Assembly: GCF_040047665.1 (NCBI RefSeq)
Contig: NZ_CP157355.1
Location: 2,790,001 to 2,854,000 of the forward strand
DNA from: Chitinibacter sp. FCG-7
GTDB lineage: Bacteria > Pseudomonadota > Gammaproteobacteria > Burkholderiales > Chitinibacteraceae
Direction of reading: 5' to 3'
DNA: 64,000 nucleotides
How positions within the stretch are numbered: position 1 is the stretch's first letter; the number at the start of each line of letters is the position of its first letter. A program made the translations under genes and the position numbers. Under the pieces are notes generated by a model that saw only the letters and a program-made list of their open reading frames with translations, was not told the origin of the DNA and searched no databases. Shown piece by piece: positions 60,704-64,000 of the stretch.

Positions 60704-61042
60704 ATGCCAGGCCATTACATCATCAAGAAATCCACCGCAGCTCAGCCGTATCATTTCGTGCTTCGTGCGGATAATAATCAAGTCATTCTAACGAGCGAGA
60801 ATTACACAACTAAGCAAGGTGCCAAAGATGGTATTGCATCTTGCCAGATCAATAGCCCGCTTGAAAGCCGTTATGAGCGCAAAAAATCAGTGGCAAGCCA
60901 GCCCTATTCGTTCGTGCTGAAAGCCGCCAATGGTCAAGTCATTGGCCGTAGCGAAAACTATACCTCTGAAGCAAGTCGCGATGCGGGGATCAATTCTGTG
61001 AAGTTGAATGGCCCAACAACCGTGATTCACGACCAAGCATAA
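60704..61042 (+). CDS. YegP-like DUF1508 protein (two repeats)
   Basis: A 112-aa protein made of two DUF1508 units (HYIIKKSTAAQPYHFVLRA and ERKKSVASQPYSFVLKA, each ending in a SENY block), the same length and layout as E. coli YegP. The family is small, soluble and of unknown function. It starts behind AAGGAG and is the only gene inside the segment bounded by the 123-bp inverted repeats. Confidence 0.88.
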   Translation: MPGHYIIKKSTAAQPYHFVLRADNNQVILTSENYTTKQGAKDGIASCQINSPLESRYERKKSVASQPYSFVLKAANGQVIGRSENYTSEASRDAGINSVKLNGPTTVIHDQA

Positions 61043-61155
61043 CAGCCTAAAAAAGCATCGTGGCCAGATCGCCGGAATTCATTCTCCTCGATTGGTCACG
61101 ACCCAGTTCATTTACTAATTCGGCTTTGTCGCCCACGTAATTCAGCGGCTGCTTG

Positions 61156-61278
61156 TAAGCAGTGTTGCGTAACTGACTGGAAAACTTCCGGCTTAACCTT
61201 GATGAGAAGGCTTATGTTGGTTGGCCTTACAGTAGTACAAGGCCAGTGCTTTTCTAATTAGTTCCAAGAGACTACTTA
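61156..61278. repeat. 123-bp inverted repeat, right arm
   Basis: Inverse partner of 59904-60026. The two arms enclose 1129 bp (60027-61155). Confidence 0.92.
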
Positions 61279-61510
61279 GTGCGGTCTTGGCTTTTTGCGG
61301 AGCGGCATCCAATTCGTATTTTTGCAATTGGATTTGGTTTTGCAAGGATTCAATTTTGCCGTATAAGATCGCAATGATGGTGTTGGCTATTTCGGCTTTG
61401 CTGCTTTCCAGTGTAGCCACTTCCCTAACTAGGTTAAGTTGCCTCTGCAATTCCTCGGTGGCCGCTTTGGCCGAGGCGTCGAATTCAAAGGCTGAAAAAC
61501 GAACGGCCAC
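61193..61510 (-). CDS. Small coiled-coil protein, uncertain start
   Basis: A 105-aa frame with a GTG start at 61510 and a long helical heptad region (AATEELQRQLNLVREVATLE, then AILYGKIESLQNQIQLQKYE). The last quarter lies in the right arm of the inverted repeat. The start falls in a copy of the palindromic repeat, so the 5' end may be fused or lost. Function unknown; it could be a phage- or plasmid-type small protein, or a decayed gene. Confidence 0.45.
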   Translation of the reverse strand: MAVRFSAFEFDASAKAATEELQRQLNLVREVATLESSKAEIANTIIAILYGKIESLQNQIQLQKYELDAAPQKAKTALSSLLELIRKALALYYCKANQHKPSHQG

Positions 61511-61575
61511 AAACCATCAGGTTGCGGCCTTAGTTATTTGTGGTGAGTTCTAGTACTGCTCGGCCATAGCGGGCA
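61503..61575. repeat. Palindromic repeat family, copy 5
   Basis: ACGGCCACAAACCATCAGGT, TGCGGCCTT and TGCTCGGCCATAGCGGGC. Here GGCCACAAACC and GGTTGCGGCC can pair as a hairpin. The gap to 61774 holds no gene. Confidence 0.6.
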
Positions 61576-61774
61576 TTTTTGCGAAACTCAGAATTGGCTA
61601 CCAGACTAAAGACAGTTCAATCTAAGCCTGTCGCAGACAGAACTTGCGACATGTTTTACCAAACCACCGGCAGCATTGTCTTGTTGGTCCAAGTCAAAAT
61701 CGGGGACTGATTCGAACAGTGCCCCCTTGCCAGTCTCGCTCGGTATGCTGACAGCGAATGTTCGCAGCAGCTGA

Positions 61775-64000
61775 TTAGTGGCTGGGTTTATACGTTTTAA
61801 ACCTGACCCATGGATGATTTTCTTGCTCAACTAAGAGACGTTCAAATTCCATGCCATCCGACTGTGCCGCTGCCTCAACTGCCGTACGTGAATTTACTAC
61901 GATTTGTCGTGCGAGCTCTCGATATGAGGCATATAAAGTTGGACTTGAATTACCGGTAGTTGCCACGGTTGTAGTTTGGGGAAAATGCTCTTTCATTCCT
62001 TTCGCGCCATAGTTAAATAGTAATCGCGCCACTTCACAAGGCAATGCCTGACGGCACGCTATGCTACCAGTTTTTGCGCAATCTTCATTGGAAGAGTTGG
62101 CGGTATAAAGTGTGTGGTTCTGAACGCAACGCTTCAAACCTATCGGCGCTTCGTCTTCAAGGCTGGGCCATTCTTGTTTAACACGATCAAAATCCACTGA
62201 GGGTTTTATAACCAAAATACGAGTAAGTACATCTTCCCCTGTGCAGGATTTATTTTCCTTGCCAGCCATCAAACAGGCCAGAATCGCGGGTGTCTGCGAC
62301 TTCTTTTCAGCCTGCAAATCATAGAATGAATCTCCGCCTTCACGTACGTCGTTGCAGTGCTCAGAAAACTCTTGGAGAACAGGCACATATAAGTGGACCT
62401 CTTGAGCCTTTTGGGCATGAGGGAGCAGTATTGGCACATCGCTTTTGTCGAGTTTTTCCAAGCTGTGTTTGAGAAAGCAGAGATCCGCAAACTGGCCGTC
62501 ACGATCCTCAGCGGCATCAACAATAATCAGCGTTTTTAAACCACGACGAAGAGCAGATATGGCTGCCGTATTTTCCGAGCTACCCCCATCAATTAGACGA
62601 ATAAAAGCTGATCTATTTCGATCATGTTCATACTCAGGCAACGATGCATTATCCACAACAGAGTCGAGCCATGCGATGGGTAGCGGGAGCAGTCTGTGTA
62701 TATTCCGGCGTGAATCGGACACATTGTAATTGGGAATATCCTTTCCCCAATTGAGGTTGAATGTGTGTTGGACAACACCCAACGGGAATGACTGCCATCG
62801 TTTTCGGTAAACCTGCTGATTGGCATCAAAAAATGCAGCGGATGAAACAACCGCATCCAACACTGTCATTGAGTCATAAGCCTTTGGCACGAAACCATAG
62901 CGTCGCGAGCCAAATGATAGAGGTGTAAATTCAAATGAATCAATGAATGCGTCGCGCTCCATCTTCGCTAGCCAGCCGCCAAGGCTACGATATTTGGTTG
63001 CAGTCGCTTGGATAACCCAGAAAGGAAGCTCATCACTGCCGTTTTCACCCAGTTCAGACCATGCCGTATTCAAAGTTGGAAAATCAATTGAATTTGGATC
63101 CAATTCGCCGCGATCATTGACATGACAATTGGTCATTTTTAATGCTGTGTGCTGATCCGTTTTGGGGCACGGCAAGCGCGCAGAAATGAACTTACCTGGG
63201 GGATTTGGAGGTGAATAAGTCGGAAGTGGCGTACTGCCGTAAGTCAGACCTATGCCTCGCTCATATACAATCCGTGTTGGTGCCACATTAATGCCTGTAT
63301 CAAAGACACTGTTGAATAAATGGTGAGCTGGAGCCGTAAGCAAGGTTGGTAGCAACATGCTGGCATTACTTGTCCATGTACGAGCACTATCTTTTGACGT
63401 TACATCATCGGCACATCTTCCTGGGATTAAAATATCTTGAGCGCAACGAACGACAGACTGATAGCGGTTCAGTAAACCACCTTCTGAATCGTCTATGCTG
63501 TTACCCAAGTCTGGCTTCCCCATAGGAATGATCCTCCGTAATTGTGGATCGAATACCTCCCCTTTTTTTTCATGTAAATGCGTATAAGTTACCCCATCCT
63601 GAAACAGGGAATTTAGAGTAGTGCCATTATGTGATTTGTTTAAATCATCATTTAGCAATTGGTTTGTGATAATTTTTTGGAAGAGAAAATAGGCCGCATA
63701 ACTTCCACCAGAGACGCTACTAATAAAAGCAACTTTTGGCTTCTGCTCAGCCTTATTTTTGCTTGGCGCAAAGTAATCAAGATCATCCAGTCCAGCGAGT
63801 ACGCCCATGCTAAAGGAACCTGCTTTAGAGCCGCCTCCTGACAAGGCCAAACCAATTCGATTTGTGGGTGCGTTTACCCAATCTGGCTCTTTGACTGCTT
63901 GACGAAAGGACTGCTCCGAGACCTCTGCAACCCCTCTGGGTACGAATATTTTTTCGCCTGTAGGTCTTTCAGCCCACCCATCTTTGGCAGGCTGTATTGT
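61775..64000 (-). CDS. Patatin-like phospholipase domain protein (5' end outside window)
   Basis: An open frame of at least 741 aa running off the window edge. The patatin pattern is present: oxyanion loop LSGGGSKAGSF, nucleophile elbow ISSVSGGSYAAY with the catalytic Ser, and the Asp of the dyad in RLIDGGSSENTA. The 50 codons upstream (IGLAL preceded by WVNAPTNR) are also open, so the TTG at 63850 is not the start. Patatins hydrolyse membrane lipids; in bacteria they include toxins, housekeeping lipases and CBASS effectors. No cyclase gene is seen within the window, so no defence role can be claimed. Confidence 0.85.
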   Translation of the reverse strand, partial: TIQPAKDGWAERPTGEKIFVPRGVAEVSEQSFRQAVKEPDWVNAPTNRIGLALSGGGSKAGSFSMGVLAGLDDLDYFAPSKNKAEQKPKVAFISSVSGGSYAAYFLFQKIITNQLLNDDLNKSHNGTTLNSLFQDGVTYTHLHEKKGEVFDPQLRRIIPMGKPDLGNSIDDSEGGLLNRYQSVVRCAQDILIPGRCADDVTSKDSARTWTSNASMLLPTLLTAPAHHLFNSVFDTGINVAPTRIVYERGIGLTYGSTPLPTYSPPNPPGKFISARLPCPKTDQHTALKMTNCHVNDRGELDPNSIDFPTLNTAWSELGENGSDELPFWVIQATATKYRSLGGWLAKMERDAFIDSFEFTPLSFGSRRYGFVPKAYDSMTVLDAVVSSAAFFDANQQVYRKRWQSFPLGVVQHTFNLNWGKDIPNYNVSDSRRNIHRLLPLPIAWLDSVVDNASLPEYEHDRNRSAFIRLIDGGSSENTAAISALRRGLKTLIIVDAAEDRDGQFADLCFLKHSLEKLDKSDVPILLPHAQKAQEVHLYVPVLQEFSEHCNDVREGGDSFYDLQAEKKSQTPAILACLMAGKENKSCTGEDVLTRILVIKPSVDFDRVKQEWPSLEDEAPIGLKRCVQNHTLYTANSSNEDCAKTGSIACRQALPCEVARLLFNYGAKGMKEHFPQTTTVATTGNSSPTLYASYRELARQIVVNSRTAVEAAAQSDGMEFERLLVEQENHPWVRFKTYKPSH

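Noticed and set aside
61606..61830. 74-aa frame after the patatin gene
   Set aside because: Overlaps the C-terminal end of the patatin gene in another frame and has no supporting signals.

Overview
The window comes from a chitin-degrading betaproteobacterium, most likely of the Neisseriales/Chitinibacteraceae type. The evidence is a Neisseriales-like 16S rRNA, an rpoD-tRNA junction, a secreted family-18 chitinase, and core genes (pepN, cysI, ettA, trhO, an RND pump) with betaproteobacterial features. The genus is inference; a 16S search would settle it.

Layout. (1) 1-225: the end of rpoD and a CAT-anticodon tRNA. (2) 179-15416: a 15.2 kb integrative element bounded by a 48-bp duplication of the tRNA 3' end. 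It carries a tyrosine integrase, a P2-like repressor/Cox switch with operators, a TrfA-like replication initiator followed by seven 22-bp iterons and a DnaA-box-like site, a type I restriction-modification operon with a RhuM/Fic gene inside it, a NERD nuclease-domain protein, and a three-gene ABC-three-component (ABC-3C) defence module. It looks like a plasmid-derived defence island that keeps a recognisable replication origin. (3) 15417-17300: scar region with an Hsp33 remnant, a hairpin repeat and an AT-rich gene that looks like a proteasome-type Ntn hydrolase fused to TPRs. (4) 17.3-22.5 kb: pepN and a sulfite reductase operon. (5) 22.75-28.45 kb: a complete rRNA operon (16S, tRNA-Ile, tRNA-Ala, 23S, 5S). 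(6) 28.6-37.4 kb: a small unknown gene under two palindromic sites, ettA, and a tetR plus tripartite RND efflux operon. (7) 37.7-49.2 kb: a DUF1289 protein, a chemoreceptor, trhO, a PAS kinase/FixJ-type regulator pair, and a sugar ABC transporter resembling glucose/mannose gts systems.

(8) 49.5-64 kb is a highly plastic region around the chitinase. It holds an IS3-family element broken by an IS200/IS605 element, a dead IS481 copy with a 6-bp target duplication, two integron-type gene cassettes with attC-like sites and no integrase in view, an IS1595 element with an 8-bp target duplication that splits one cassette gene, a family of short palindromic repeats, a 123-bp inverted repeat flanking a YegP-like gene, a DUF2157 membrane gene pair and a patatin-like lipase running off the window.

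How the parts fit: the element at the left is a self-contained package of integration control, possible autonomous replication and several anti-phage functions. The right part is a landing zone for insertion sequences and cassettes next to the chitin-utilisation gene. The best candidates for something undescribed are the TrfA/iteron integrative defence element, the Ntn-hydrolase/TPR gene, the integrase-less cassettes, and the cluster of CACGACTTTAA-type repeats downstream of the chitinase. All calls are from reading the sequence; no database search was possible.
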